The notes under the pieces: generated by a model
Database searches by the model: none
Seen by the model: the letters and a program-made list of their open reading frames with translations, nothing else
Told to the model about the DNA's origin: nothing
In this document: positions 39,200-51,498 of the stretch, piece by piece
Layout of the letters: each line of letters begins with the position of its first letter
How positions within the stretch are numbered: position 1 is the first letter of the stretch
Program-made: the position numbers and the translations under genes
DNA from: Lentisphaeria bacterium
GTDB taxonomy: Bacteria; Verrucomicrobiota; Lentisphaeria; Victivallales; Victivallaceae
DNA: 64,000 nt
Assembly: GCA_022009855.1 (NCBI GenBank)
Contig: CP091727.1
Location: forward strand, 372,001-436,000
Direction: 5' to 3'

Positions 39200-40338
39200 T
39201 GAAATTCTTCCTCCGTCTCTTCGCCGTTCTTCTGCTCTGCACCGCCGCAGTGGGCAGTTTCGCCGCTCCTGCCGCTTCGCCTGCGGCGGAAACCGGTGCT
39301 CCGGCCCCGGAGCTGGAAGTAAAAAAGTGGATCAAGGGCGATCCGATCCGTCTGGCCGACCTCAAGGGGAAAAAGTGCGTCGTCCTTTTTTTCTGGACCC
39401 TCAGTCAGAACGGAACCGCCGCTTTTGCGCAGATTGGGCTGCTCGCCCATAAACTGGGTGAAAAGAGGTGCAGTTCGTCGCCATCGGCTGCGATTCCGCG
39501 GATTCCATCGCAAAATTCAACCGTCTCAACGAACTTCCCTTCCCCGTCGCGGCCGACAACATGCTCGCCACGGTCAACCGTTACATGCGTTCCAACGACC
39601 GCATTCCGATGGCGGCGATCATCGACCGGAACGGGGTGCTCGCCTGGCGCGGCGCGGTTGGCAGCCTCGCCGGTGTGCTGCCCGAAGTGATCGCCGGGAA
39701 GTTCAACATTCAGCAGCATGTCGAACGGGAGAAATTCTCCCAGGCGGTGATGAGTGCAATCCGGATCAAGGATTACCCCTCCGCGCTGAAACTGCTCGAT
39801 GATGAGTTGAAGAAGAATCCCGGGAATCTGGAACTCCTGAACGTCAAACTCCCGTTGCAGGGCAAGCTGATGAAGGATCTCGACGGCGCGGAGAAAAGCG
39901 CTCTCGCCGCCGTCGAAAAAGAATCCGAAGGAGCCGCAGCTCTACTGGATGATCATGAAGCTTCTGGAGAGCGACCGCCCCGGCCGTCTCGCACCATGGA
40001 TCGACCGGGTGGCGACGAATTTCAGCGATCAGCCGCGGGTCCTGTTCAAGTTCGCCCAGCAGGAAATGAATCAGCCGCTCGTCTCCCTGCGGCCGTGGAA
40101 CGCCTGCAAACTTCTGGAAACCGCCTGGAAATCAGGGAAATTCAAGGATGACCGCGAACGCGGCATCGCCGCCGGAGAATACGCCAGAGCCCTCTACTTC
40201 TGCGGCCGCCCCGATCTCGCGCTCAACCTGGCCAAAGAGGCGGTCAAACTGCTCAAGGGCACCCGGGAAGCCGCGCAGGCAAATGCGCTTGCGGTCTATC
40301 TCAACACGGTCATTCTCGCGTCAAAGCGGCTGAAGTAA
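39199..40338 (+). CDS. Secreted thioredoxin-fold/TPR protein without redox cysteines, two frameshifts
   Basis: About 380 residues. A signal peptide (KFFLRLFAVLLLCTAAVGSF) is followed by a TlpA/AhpC-like domain: GAPAPELEVKKWIKGDPIRL, CVVLFFWTLSQNGTAAFAQI, VQFVAIGCDSADSIAKFN, PMAAIIDRNGVLAWRG. Where TlpA has WCxxC there is WTLSQNG, so the catalytic cysteines are missing. A helical TPR-like C-terminus follows (YPSALKLLDDELKKNPGNLE, GRPDLALNLAKEAVKLLKG). Breaks are near 39468 and 39940. Its ATG overlaps the murB-ddl stop. It probably binds envelope proteins rather than reducing disulfides. Confidence 0.75.
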
Positions 40339-40880
40339 GCCGCTTTTTTCGCGAGTTCGCGGATCGGTACGCCGTCCACCAGCAGATCTTCGACGCAGCC
40401 GAAGCCGCGATAGACGCGGACCACCAGTTCCGCTTCGCCGTTTGCAAACGCATCCATGAGAATCTGCTCCGCCTCCGGGCGAGTTTCTCATTGAGGTAAA
40501 ATCGTTCGAACGGGGGATGAAAACTATTCTGATTCCCCGGAATCTCCGCAGATCGACGTTGAGCCAGTCGCCCGACTCCGGCGGTTCGGACGACAGGTGG
40601 TCGAACCGCGCCTTCCCTTTTCATCGACCACGATCGACACGCAGCACGAAAGCGGTCCGGAGGTGCGTCCGCCGGGAATATCGGAGCTGCGGGCGACGCT
40701 CTCCATCTGAAGCGCAAGATAACGCCCCCGGAAGGGATCACGCGGATCATACGCCTGAACCGGAAAGCGGTAGCTCTTTCCCAACCGGTACGCCGCCTCC
40801 GCCCGCACGATCTTCGCTGAAACCACCGCGAGAATCAACAGCGAAGCGAACAGATAAGCGATCCATTTCCACCGTTTCAT
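40296..40880 (-). CDS. GDYXXLXY-domain membrane-anchored protein, frameshifts
   Basis: About 190 residues. The N-terminal membrane helix is WKWIAYLFASLLILAVVSAK, then YRFPVQAYDPRDPFRGRYLA, the domain signature (usually RGDYxxLxY). The later part is in other frames (DLLVDGVPIRELAKKAAYFS). These proteins commonly accompany DUF2157 proteins, as here: ATG 40880 overlaps the DUF2157 stop (ATGA). The stop at 40296-40298 lies inside the convergent thioredoxin-like gene, about 43 bases from its end. Confidence 0.65.
40324..40349 (+). terminator. Rho-independent terminator of the hisI-murB-ddl-thioredoxin operon
   Basis: Perfect 7-bp stem AAGCGGC/GCCGCTT followed by TTTT. The loop contains the TAA stop of the thioredoxin-like gene, and the whole hairpin also lies within the opposing GDYXXLXY gene. 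Confidence 0.85.
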
Positions 40881-42171
40881 CGTACCGCCTCCCGCCGGAA
40901 CTTCCGGGCCAGAATCAGATTCACCACACCGAGCGCCGCGCCGAGTGCGAGAAAGCAGAGCCCGCAGGCGAGAATGTCTCCCGACGCACAGAAGCGCAGA
41001 AAGATCTGCCCGCCCAGTACCAGCATTCCGCCGTTGAGCCAACCCGGCCGCCGCAACCGCACCCCATGCCACAGCATCCAGAGCCCGCAAAATGCAAAGT
41101 AAATGTTGAAAATCAACATATTGCAATCAGGGCTCCATCCCAGCGGCCAGCAGAGGAAGAGCAGAGGGAGGACCGCGGCGATCCAGTACCCCGTCATCCG
41201 GCGCCGGGAACGGAACAGAAATCCGACGGCGACGGCGTAGAGCGCGAGGGAGAACAGCAGCCACCCCCAGCCGTAATTCGTACATTCCAATCGCCGGAAA
41301 CTGCTCCAGAAATCGCGGAAACTCCCGGCCGCGACCAGCCAGGTCATGCCGCCGAACCCGATGATGAGAAAGAGATTGCAGGAGCGGCCCCCCTCCCGGC
41401 GAAGCAGCTCCAGCCCGCCGATCAGCAGCACCGGAAAGAGAGCCGCGTATGAGATCACGCCCCAGCACAGCCCGGCAAGAACCGAGCCACATCCGGCCAC
41501 TGTAAAGAACAGAAGCAGCGTCATCAGCTCCCCCGCGATTTTCCCCAGCGGCCCACGTCGGTGAGCGCCAGACGCAGCGTCCACGGCGCGAGCAGCAGGA
41601 AAAAAAGCCCTGCCTGAAGAAAACTTCTTTCCGTCATATCCGCCCCGCTGACCGCCATCACCACCGTTGCCACCGAACAACCGAGGGCGAGCACCCTCCC
41701 GTGGAACAGCCAGACCAGCGGCACACAGAGCAGAATCAGCCAGAAGAGGTAGTCGTTGAGCGAACCGCTGATCTGATAGAGCTGCGAAATGATCGCGATC
41801 GCCGAGGCGGCGCCGCCGCCGATCCAGAGCGCCGCGGGTTCACACCAGCACGGCTCCCCGTCGTGGCGCCGCAGCACGAAGCCGCCGAAGACAAGTCCGG
41901 CCAGCAGCGGCAGGTACGCCATCGACAACCGCCAGAAGGGGCTGAGCATATCCCAGTTGTGCGCGATCACCAGAATGAGTCCGCCGCTGAACAGTGCCGC
42001 GCAAAGAATCGCCAGAACCGTCAGCAGTTTCCGCTTCACCGCGTCCGCCGCGGCTCCCGCCGCCGACTGGTTCCGGCGGAGCAGGATCTCGGCGCTCTCC
42101 GGCGAAATCAACCCTTCGCGCACCCACGTCTCCAGATGCTTCGGAAGCTCTTCGGCAAAACTCCGTCCCAT
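40877..42171 (-). CDS. DUF2157 polytopic membrane protein, one frameshift
   Basis: About 432 residues. The N-terminal soluble DUF2157 motif is HLETWVREGLISPESAEILL. About ten hydrophobic segments follow (LLTVLAILCAALFSGGLILV, LFWLILLCVPLVWLFHGRVL, LLLFFTVAGCGSVLAGLCWG, LACGLCFLALGAALGVVNLI). One A is missing near 41537; restoring it gives GRWGKIAGELMTLLLFF. It is coupled to the GDYXXLXY gene downstream. The function of this pair is unknown in bacteria generally. Confidence 0.8.
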
Positions 42172-42192
42172 ACGCCCTCCCCGGGTTGAAAC

Positions 42193-45100
42193 TTATTTGG
42201 CCGGCTCCTCCGCGGCCGCTTTGTCGCGGTTCCACATCCGCCGCGGCGGCGGCGAATACGGCTTCGCCTTCAGCCGGTAATGGCCGGTTCCGAGAATCGA
42301 ATCCAGCTCCCGGAGCAGCTCCGGCGTCACCGAAATCTTCCGCCCGCGCGATTCGATGAAGGTCACCGAATCATCGGTTCCCACCAGGCAGACCACCACC
42401 CGGGTGTCGCCGGGCGTCCGGAAACAGGCCTCGGAAACCTGCTTGAGCTTTTCGCTGGTGATCTCCGAGGCGTAGATGTGCAGATGCAGCTCCTCGGTCA
42501 TCTCCGCCGGAGCCTCGCCGAGCAGCACCACCCGGTCGACGATCACCCGCGGCTTCTCCGCCTCGTCGCGCTTGCTGACCGTGGCTTCGAGCAGCAGCGG
42601 CGTGCCGGGAAGCATCTCGATTCCGGAACCGATCAACGTGTTGAGCGCCCGCTCGTAAATCATGCACTCGGCGGAGGAGTCGAGATCCTCCAGCTGGAGG
42701 ATGCCGAACTGCTTGCCGGAATTCTTGCTGAACTTCTGAGTGAAGGAGCCGACCATGCCGGTCAGCCGCACCTGCGCGTTGTCATTGAGCTTATCCAGAT
42801 CCCGCAACGGAACACTCGCGTAGGCCCGGACCAGTTCGACGCAGTAGTCGAGCGGATGACCGGTCACGTAGAAGCCGAGCAGCTCCTTCTCGCTCTTTAA
42901 AATCTCCTCGTGGTCGAACTCAGGAATATCCGGAATCGGCACCGAACAGACCTCGCCCGCGTCCGCTTCGTCGAGCAGGTCGAAAAGCGACGCCTGTCCG
43001 GCGGCGCGTTCGGCCGCGCGCACCTTGGCGAACTCCATCATCGGTTCAGCGATCGCCAGAATCTGACTGCGGCGCAGCCCGAGACCGTCGAGCGCACCCG
43101 CCCGGGTGAGGTGTTCGAGCATGCGGGAGTTGACATCCGAGCCGCACCGCTCGCAGAAGTCGGCGAAGGTTTCGAAGCGGCCGTCGGCCTTGCGGCTCTC
43201 GATGATCTTCGAGGCGGCGACCTCCCCCACCCCCTTGATCGCACCGAGGCCGAAGCGGATGCAGTCGCCGTCGGTGGAGAAGCGGATGTCCGAAGAGTTC
43301 ACATCCGGCGGAAGCACCTTGATCCCCATATCCTTGCAGGTGTTGATCATGAAGGCGATCCGCTCGGCGGACTCGATTTCGCCGTTGAGAATCGCCGCCA
43401 TGAACTGCACCGGATAGTTCGCCTTGAGGTAAGCGGTCTGGTAGCAGACGAATCCGTAGGCCGCCGAGTGGGACTTGTTGAAGCCGTATCCGGCGAACAA
43501 CTTGATCTTCTCCCAGATCTGATCGGCCAGCTTCTCATCGATGTTGTTGGTCTCCTTGCACCCCTTGAAGAACTTCTCCTTCTGCTTGGCCAGCACATCG
43601 ACCTTCTTCTTGCCGATCGCCCGGCGCAGGATGTCCGCGCCGCCGAGGGTGAAGCCGGCCAGCACCTGCACCACCTGCATGATCTGCTCCCTGATAGAGC
43701 ATGATGCCGTAGGTCTCCTTGAGGCAGTTCTCCATCAGCGGATGGTCATAGATGATCTCCTCCTCGCCCTTCTTGCGGCGGATAAAGTCCGGAATGAACT
43801 GCATCGGCCCGGGCCGGTAGATTGCGAGAAGCGCGATGATGTGCTCCAGCGTCTCCACCCCGAACGAACGGCAGAGATTCTGCATGCCGCCGGATTCGAG
43901 CTGGAAGACCGCGACCGTGTCGCCGCGCTGGAGCATTTCGAAGGTCTTCGGGTCGTCGAGCGGAATCTTCATCATGTCGATGTCGATCCCGAAGTCCTTG
44001 TGAATCATGTTGAGCGCGTCCTTGATGATGGTCAGCGTCTTCAGCCCGAGGAAGTCCATTTTGAGCAGTCCCTGCTCCTCGCACGGGTGCGCAGGGAACG
44101 GCACCACCATGCTGTCGGAGGCGCTCCGGGCCAGCGGCACGAGGTTGTCCAGCCGCTGGTCGCCGATGATCACCCCGGCGGCGTGGATGCCGGTCTGGCG
44201 GTTCAGCCCCTCGAGCACCTTGGCGAACTTCCACACCTTGCCGATCATCGGGTCGGTCTCGATCTTCTCGGCGAGCTCCTTGTTCTGCTCGACCGCCTTG
44301 TCGAGCGTCATCTTCGGATCCTCCGGAATCATCTTCGAGAGCCGGTTGCCGAATTCGAAGTCGCAGCCGAGCACCCGGGCGACATCCTTGACCACCGCCT
44401 TCGCCTTGAGCTGGCCGTAGGTGCAGATCTGCGCGACGCTGTCGAAGCCGTACTTGCCGCGGACGTAGTCGATCACCTCGCCCCGGCGGCGTTCGCAGAA
44501 GTCCACGTCGAAGTCCGGCGGGCTGACTCGCTCCGGGTTAAGGAAGCGCTCGAAGAAGAGGTTGAACCGCAGCGGGTCGATGTCGGTGATCCGCGTCAGG
44601 TAGGCGACGAGAGAACCGGCGCCGGAGCCGCGCCCCGGCCCGACCGGAATGTCCTCCGCCTTGGCGTGGCGGATGAAGTCCGACACCACGAAGAAGTAGC
44701 TGATGAAGCCGGTCTTCTCGATGACGCCGAGCTCGTACTCCATCCGGTCGAGGATCTCCTTCTGGCGCGCGTCCGGCTCGGAGATTTTGCGCGGATCGAA
44801 TCCGTAGCGGTACTCCATGTTGTCGAAGCAGACCTCGCGCAGGTCGTTGCGGTCGGCCAGCCGCCCGTCCGGCATGTAGAACTTCGGGTAGTGGTTGACC
44901 TCGGGCACGTAGTGGAACTTCATGCTGCACCGTTCGGCGATCAGCCGGGTGTTGGTGATCGCCTCGGGCACCTCGCGGAAGAGTTCGCGCATCTCCTGCT
45001 CGCCCTTGAAGTAGAACTCCGGCGTCGGGAAGCGGAAGTGCTTCTCCGCCAGCCGGGCGCCGGTCTGGATGCAGAGCATGATCTCGTGCGCCTCGGCATC

Positions 45101-45748
45101 CTCCTTGCGCATGTAGTGGACGTCGTTGGTGGCGATGAGCTTGAGGTTGTTGCGCCGGGCGAGGTCGATCAGATATTTGTTGCAGCGCTGTTCCTCCTCC
45201 ATGCCGTGGTCCATGAGTTCGATGAAGAAGTGGTCCGGACCGAAGATGTCGAGGTATTCGCCGAGCGCCTGTTCCGCGCGCTTCGTATCGCCCTGGAGGA
45301 AGTACTGGGAGATTTCGCCGCCGATGCAGGCGCTGGTGCAGATCAGTCCGTCGCGGTACTGGCGCATGATCTCCTTGTCGATCCTCGGCTTGTAGTGGAA
45401 TCCGTCCTTGTTGGCGGCGGACATGAGCTTGCACAAACTGAGGTACCCCTGTTCATTCTCGCAGAGCAGCACCAGATGGAATCCGCCGCGGTTGAAGGGC
45501 TTGTTCGAATCGAAGTCGCGCATGTCCCCGGGGGCGACGTAGGCCTCGACGCCGACGATCGGATTGATTCCGGCGCCGGAGAGAACCCGGTGGAACTCCT
45601 CGGCCCCGCCCATGTAGCCGTGGTCGGTGATCGCCATCGCGGTCATGTCGTGTTCTTTCGCCAGCTCGACCAGCCCCGGGATGGTGCACGCTCCGTCGAG
45701 CATGCTGTAGTGTGTGTGCAGATGCAGATGAACGAAATCGGAAGCCAT
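42193..45748 (-). CDS. dnaE: DNA polymerase III alpha subunit, one frameshift
   Basis: Replicative polymerase catalytic subunit, about 1185 residues. The PHP domain starts FVHLHLHTHYSMLDGACTIP. Polymerase motifs are IPVGPGRGSGAGSLVAYLTR and PPDFDVDFCERRRGEVIDYV with catalytic Asp residues. Then come the fingers (YGFNKSHSAAYGFVCYQTAY), the helix-hairpin-helix and an OB domain (VRLTGMVGSFTQKFSKNSGK). GGG instead of GG near 43691 shifts the frame after MLYQ; repaired it reads EQIMQVVQVLAGFTLGGADI. ATG 45748 is chosen; GTG 45757, with AGGAGA just upstream, is an alternative. Since this gene is essential, the break is almost surely a sequence error. Confidence 0.95.
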
Positions 45749-45798
45749 TTTCGGCACGTTTCTCCTGTGTGAAATTTCATGAATCCTGCCGGAGAAAT

Positions 45799-45827
45799 AG
45801 TATACTCCGGAAAGGGTCTCTTCACAA
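45799..45827 (-). promoter_or_regulatory. Promoter of dnaE
   Basis: Minus strand -35 TTGTGA (45822-45827), 17-base spacer, -10 TATACT (45799-45804), about 50 bases before the start. Confidence 0.6.
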
Positions 45828-45962
45828 CCCGCCGACGGAAGATTTTTCAAAAAACTTCCCGTCCCGGCAGCGTCGCGGCGGCGCCGCGCGTTCCGGATTT
45901 TTCCCTGCGGGAAGCGGAAGGGACGGAAGCTATCTTTTTCCGGCGATTTTCCGGTTCATTTT

Positions 45963-45991
45963 TTGCATTTTGATTTTTCCGTGCTTATATT
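45963..45991 (+). promoter_or_regulatory. Promoter of the giant-protein/MoxR operon
   Basis: -35 TTGCAT (45963-45968), 17-base spacer, -10 TATATT (45986-45991), about 95 bases before ATG 46085. It is divergent from dnaE, and no other promoter-like site is obvious in the operon. Confidence 0.55.
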
Positions 45992-46084
45992 TAGTTCCAT
46001 GCCGACCGGAGTCTTCCGGCGGGAAGCCGGGAGAGGAGAAACGAAACCGGCGGGAATCATACACAGGAAGGAACGCGGGGGACC

Positions 46085-49000
46085 ATGCACAGATACCGAC
46101 CGGGGATGTTGTTGTTTTTCTTTCTGTTCACCCTTTTCCCGGCGCCGTTCGCGGCGGCGGCGGAAGAAGAGACGGCCGCCGCGTTCCGGGAGGAGAAGAC
46201 CGGAACAGCCTCCTGATGAAACTTCTGGAGGAACAGGCCTCTCCGGAAAGGTTCGGGGAGGCTCTCTGGCGGATCTTTCAGGCGCAGAAGAGCTTCGATG
46301 AGAAGGTCGATTTTCTGTATGGATTTCAGTGGTCGCGGGCGAACTATGACATCAATCCGGTCTTCGTCGGGCGGCTGCAGCTGAAGCAGAAGCTGAGCGA
46401 AGCGCTGGAGAAATCGCCCGACTCGGCGGAACTGCATTTCTTTCTGGCGCTCACGCTTCAGCCGCACGAGTATGTCTGTTCCGAGAATCCGCTCGGCCAT
46501 CTCCGGAAGGCGCGGAAACTGGCGCCGGGGAATCCGCGAATCGAATATGAACTCGGCCGGATGCTGCTGCGGATCGGCGATTTCCAGGAGGCGGAGCCGC
46601 TGCTGACGCGCAACGCCGCGGCGGTCTCCCTATCCGACGGAGCAGAACGATCCGGCCATACTCTATCTCATCACCGACCGGAAGGAGAAGGCGCTGGAAC
46701 TCTTCCGGCAGGAAGCGCCTCGGGAAGAAGTCGCCGAAGCGGATCTTCTCCGACTTCCATCTTCTCCACCGCTTCGGCGAACCGCAGGCGGCGGCGGAGC
46801 TGCTCGCGCGGGACCGCGCCCGGCTCACCCCGGAACAGGAGCGGTATCTGAACGCGGTGGGACTTCTGCTGAGCGGGAAGAGGAAAGAGGCGATTCCGCT
46901 TCTGGTTCCGGCGGCGGCGCCGGAGCGAGTCCGGCATCTCCTGGCAGAACAGCTTCGCCTTTTCCCGCGTCGCAGGGAGAATCGAGCGCGAGCCGGAACT
47001 GTTTCATCTGGACCTCTTCCGGGAGGAACCGGCGCTGACGGGATTGAGCGTGATGGAGATTCTGTTTCCGGCAAAGGATTCCCCGATTCAGTGGCGGCTG
47101 CCGATGCAGAATTTGAATTCGGAGATCACCGGCAAATCCATTCTGCTGCTTCAGGCGCTGAGCCGGGAGAATCCGGAACTGCTCGCCGCGATCCGCGAGG
47201 GTCTCGAAGGAGTCGGCTGCCGATACACCGCGCTCTATCTCGGGCTTACCGCGGAGACGCTGCGGAGCGACGGCCTGCGAACCGCGGAAGCGCTCTACCG
47301 CGGGCATCCCGGCGATCCGGTTTACGCCGAGACCTTTTTCCGGGAGGGGCGCCGGGCACAGCGGCCGTTTACCCGCGACGAATATTCCGCCATCCTGAAG
47401 GTGCTTCGGGAGCATCGTTTCCCCTCGGTGCAGGGGGTGTTTCTCTCGCTGAACGACGGGCAGGAGTTTTCTCCGGAGGAGAAGCGGAAACTCTTCCGGG
47501 AGGCGGTGGAGGTGATGTTTTGCGACGCGCCCTCGCTGTTCACCGCGTCCCGGCAGGCGATTCCGGCGGAATACCGGGAAATTTTCATGGAACGGCTGGC
47601 CGCGCAGCTGGAGGATTCCGCCGCGGGGGAAGCGCGATCCCTTCCGCTACTGGGTGCTGCTCGGGCATTACGCCTATCAGCTGCTGGAGGAAAATCGCTT
47701 TCCGGAACTGTTCTCCGCCCTCCAGCGCTACAGTCCGAACTGCGGTCCGGTTTCGTACCGCGACATCATGCGGTACCGTGCGGTCGGCATGTTCAGTCTG
47801 TACTCCTCGCGGGACAGCGTGGAGCAGACCGCGAAATTCCTCGCAGTCAGCGTCGATCCGCTCAACTTTCTGCAATATGCGATCTCCTGCGTCGAGGGGC
47901 GGAGCAGCTGGAATCCGAGTGTTCTGGAGGGCGTTCCGCCGACGCTCTATTCTCTGCTGACGATGATGCTGCGGGAGAAGCAATACCCGACGTTGTGGCG
48001 CCCCTTTCCTCTCAGCCGATGCTCCGGCAGCCGGAGATCGACTGGGACGGGTTCGAAGCGGCGGTCCGGAACTCCAGCCTGCCGCAGCTGGTGAAGCTCG
48101 CCGCGGCGAACAGCTTCGGCAACCGGGACGAAGCGCGCGCGCTGCTGCAATCCGCCGTCGCGGGAACCCCGAACCCCACCCCCGGATTTCTGCTGAACGC
48201 CCTCGCCTTCTCGCTTCAATTCGGCGCGCCGGAACTGAGTTCGGAACTTGCGGAGAAACTCTACCGCGCGCCGAAGGCGGGGCGGGACGCCCGGCGGATC
48301 GCCGCGCTGGTCCTGCTCAAAAACAGTTCCGGCAAGGCGGACGCGCAGACCGGCGAACGGCTCGATTTTCTCTACCGCACACTCTCTTCGGCCGAACAGC
48401 AGGTCATTCAGGACAACTTCCTGCGGCGCAACGGCTACGCCCGTGAAATCGAACGGTACCGCCGCAAAGAGGAGGCCTCCCCCGCCGGAACGTCGTGAAT
48501 TTCGGCTCCCGCTTCGAGCCGCAGAGGCTGTTCAACTCGTTCCGGAAGGAGAAAACACAGGTGACCGAGGCGGTCAGGAAGGAACTCAACTGCGTGCAGA
48601 CCGAACAGCGCTGGCGCTTCTACCTGCCGGAGGCGACTCTCAGCCGCACCAGCTATTCGACGCTGACGAAACTGCGATTCGCCGCGAACAACGCCCGCCA
48701 CAAGGCGGTGCTGGAGGAACTCTTCCGGACTTTCGCGGCAGACGGGAGCCGGCAGGAGCGCTGCAACGCGGCGGAACTGGCAGAATCCGTGCTCGACCGG
48801 AACGCGGAAGCCGCCGCACTGTACGAGACGCTGCTGAAGGAGGCGCCGCAGGACGCCTATCTCCGTTACCGGCTCTTCCTGCTTCAGGCGAAGAACGGTC
48901 CCGACGCCGCGCGGGCGAACTACCGCATTCTGCGGCAGCTCCCCGGCCTCTCGCTTACCGCCCGGATGCCGCAGGTGACGGAGTTCCCCGCCGCCATGAC

Positions 49001-51497
49001 GATCGTGGAACTGACCCTGGAGGAGTACCGGAACCGGCCGATGGAGCTCCGCACCTTTCAGGCACTGGTGAATCTGCTTCAGAAGAGCTATCAGCAAAAA
49101 GACGGGAAAGAGCTCCTGATACCGATCGATCCGCAGGAGCAGCTTGGACTGGTTCCGCGGAAGGAGGAGCCGCGCGCGGCGGAACGGCGGCGTACGCTCA
49201 CCCGGGCGCTATGCGATTACGGCCGGCGCGATCCGCAACTTCATCCGGCGGCGCTCCAGGCGAAACTCTGTCTCTTCCGGGCGGAAGGGGCGCGCCCGCG
49301 GAGAAAGAGCTGTTCGACGACATCCGGAAGCTCTATCTGAGCGCGCCCCGGTTCCCTCGCCGGACGTCATTTTGGAGTTCCTCTGCGACGATCTGCTCCG
49401 GACCCGGAACTTTGCGGAGGTGGAAGCGCTCATCCCCCGGTTGCGGAAGAGTTCCCCCGTTCGGCGGAGGAGCTCGCCGCCTGCACCGCCTTCACCCGCG
49501 CTCTGCTGACCGTTCCGGAGCAGCAGTTCGCCGCGGTGTTCGACGAAGCGCTGAAGGCGCAGAAGGTCTCCGCTCCCGTCCTGCTGAAGAGCGCCCTGAA
49601 GGCGGCCGCGCAGCGGAAGATCTCCTTTTCCACTGCGCCCGTCCTCCTGCAAAAAAAGGTCTGCGACAACTTCCAGCTGGCGAGGAAACTGCTGACCACC
49701 ACGCTGGATTTCGCCGCGAAACACGGGACGGCCGAAGAGATCTGCGCGTTTTACCGCCGGCTCTACACCCTCGGCGCCGAAGCCATCGACGAAAACCCGG
49801 CGCCTCCCGGCGCAGGAGGCGGCGCAGCGGCGGAAAAGCCTGGAGAACCTCCTCATGGAAGCCGCGCGGAGCGTCTCCAACCGGTATGCCCTTCAGGGCG
49901 CCGTGCTCGAAGGGTTCTGCCTCGCGGTCGTCACGCCGCGGACGCCTCCACTGCCGGAGCAGCTGGAGGATGAACTGCGGCAGCAGCTCTTCTCGCCGCT
50001 GATGTTCAACTCCAATGCCGCGGGGAAAATCGATCTGTTCCGGATTCTGGAACAGGGCCGGGCGTTCGCGCCGGCGGAGGAGTTTGACCTGCCCCTCTGT
50101 TCCAGAGGCAATCTCTTCCTCCAGCTCGATTCGCAGACGAAGCGGAAGCTCCAGCTCCGGATCGCCGCCTGCCGGGAGAAGAATTTCGGCCACAAGATCG
50201 TCCGCGCATTGTGCGGCAGCTGGAACAACAAACCGCTGATCGAAATTTGCGCCGAACACCTGCCGGAACTCCGGAAGATGACTCCGGAGAAGCGGGCGCG
50301 GCTCTGGGAAACGTTCCGCAATCTCTTCTCCCAGGATTTCACGCTGCGGGACGAACCGGAGCTGGACCGGCATCCGGAGTTGAAACAGCTCATTCTGGAG
50401 GACACCCGCCGGGAGTATGAAACCCGGTATCGACAGGCGCTGGAGCAGAAGGAACTGCCCCGCCAGAACGACCGGCGGAACTGCAACGAGCTGAAACTTC
50501 TCTACTTCTGGTTCCGGCAGGAAGACGACGCGCGGGCCGACAAACTGGCGGATCACCTCTGCCGCCTCGCGAAAGATTCCGCTCTGGGAGAGTGGCAGCT
50601 GCGCAGCGTGTTCGGGCACTCCTTCGATCTGCGGTTCCGGCGCAAGATGAAGGAGGTCGGACTCACGTCCGACCAGCCGGTCTCCCTCCCCGTACGAGCT
50701 GGTGGAACTCTTCCGGAGCGAATTCGCACGCACGCCGCAGGCGGAACAGCTCCGGCGCTACCCCGCGCTCTTCGCGGAGATCGCGGAGATGTTCGGGGAG
50801 CAGTTCAACGAAGAGGCCGGCCTCCGGCTGGTTTCCCAATATCGCTTCCGCACCCCGGCCGAACTCGACTTTCTGAATCAGACGTTCGCCGCGATGAAAT
50901 CGGACGCGCCCGCGGTGGCCGCCGCCCGCAAACTCTACCGGCTTCTGGCCGAATCCGCCGCCGGGAAACTGTCGGAGGAGTCGCGCCGCGACGTGGAGGA
51001 GCTGGCCGGGCGTTACCGGAACAGGAGCGCCTCCGCCATCGAGCGCCGGTGGCTCACGGAGCACCCGGAGCTGTTCGCGGAATCGCCGCAGGCTCTCGAA
51101 ATCTTCCGGAGCATGACCGCCGAACTGACGAAGCGGACCCGGAACAATCCCGGCAAGGCGCCCGACGCCTGCGCCGCACTGCTTCGCGCTCTCGTCCGGA
51201 GCCGGGGAGACGATCGGCCGGGAGAAATTCACCGGCGCGTTCTCCGGACTCTTCAACACCTGTTATGAGAACCTCGCGATTCTGAGCGTTCCGCAGGGCA
51301 AGCTCCTCTACCCCGCCCTCGTCGATTTCTACACCTGGACCGGCGACGGAGAAAAGCTCGAAGAGCTCCGGGAGTATACCGATCTGATCTCTCTTGAGGA
51401 GCTCCGCAGGCTGGAACAGGAGCGCTCCTGGCCCGGCCACACGCTGGAGGCGCTGCGCAAACTTTTCCCGGCCTCCGGGGCAACCGCGGAGAAGTGA
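46085..51497 (+). CDS. Giant secreted helical-repeat (TPR-like) protein, about 1800 residues, many frameshifts
   Basis: It begins with a signal peptide (MLLFFFLFTLFPAPFAAAA). After that almost every segment is amphipathic helix of TPR/alpha-solenoid type, for example LHFFLALTLQPHEYVCSENP, ARKLAPGNPRIEYELGRMLL, AALYETLLKEAPQDAYLRYR, FEAAVRNSSLPQLVKLAAAN, LFSALQRYSPNCG and FSGLFNTCYENLAILS. The frame changes at least nine times (near 46190, 46625, 46990, 47640, 48005, 48490, 49290, 49800, 50690 and 51205). At each break the helical pattern resumes in another frame, so I treat it as one gene. It ends 1 base before the transglutaminase gene. No known full-length family is recognised; it is likely a periplasmic scaffold. 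Confidence 0.65.
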
Positions 51498-51498
51498 G

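Noticed and set aside
43541..45772. 743-codon open frame on the plus strand
   Set aside because: Antisense shadow of dnaE; the minus strand has all polymerase motifs, and the plus product has no recognisable domain.
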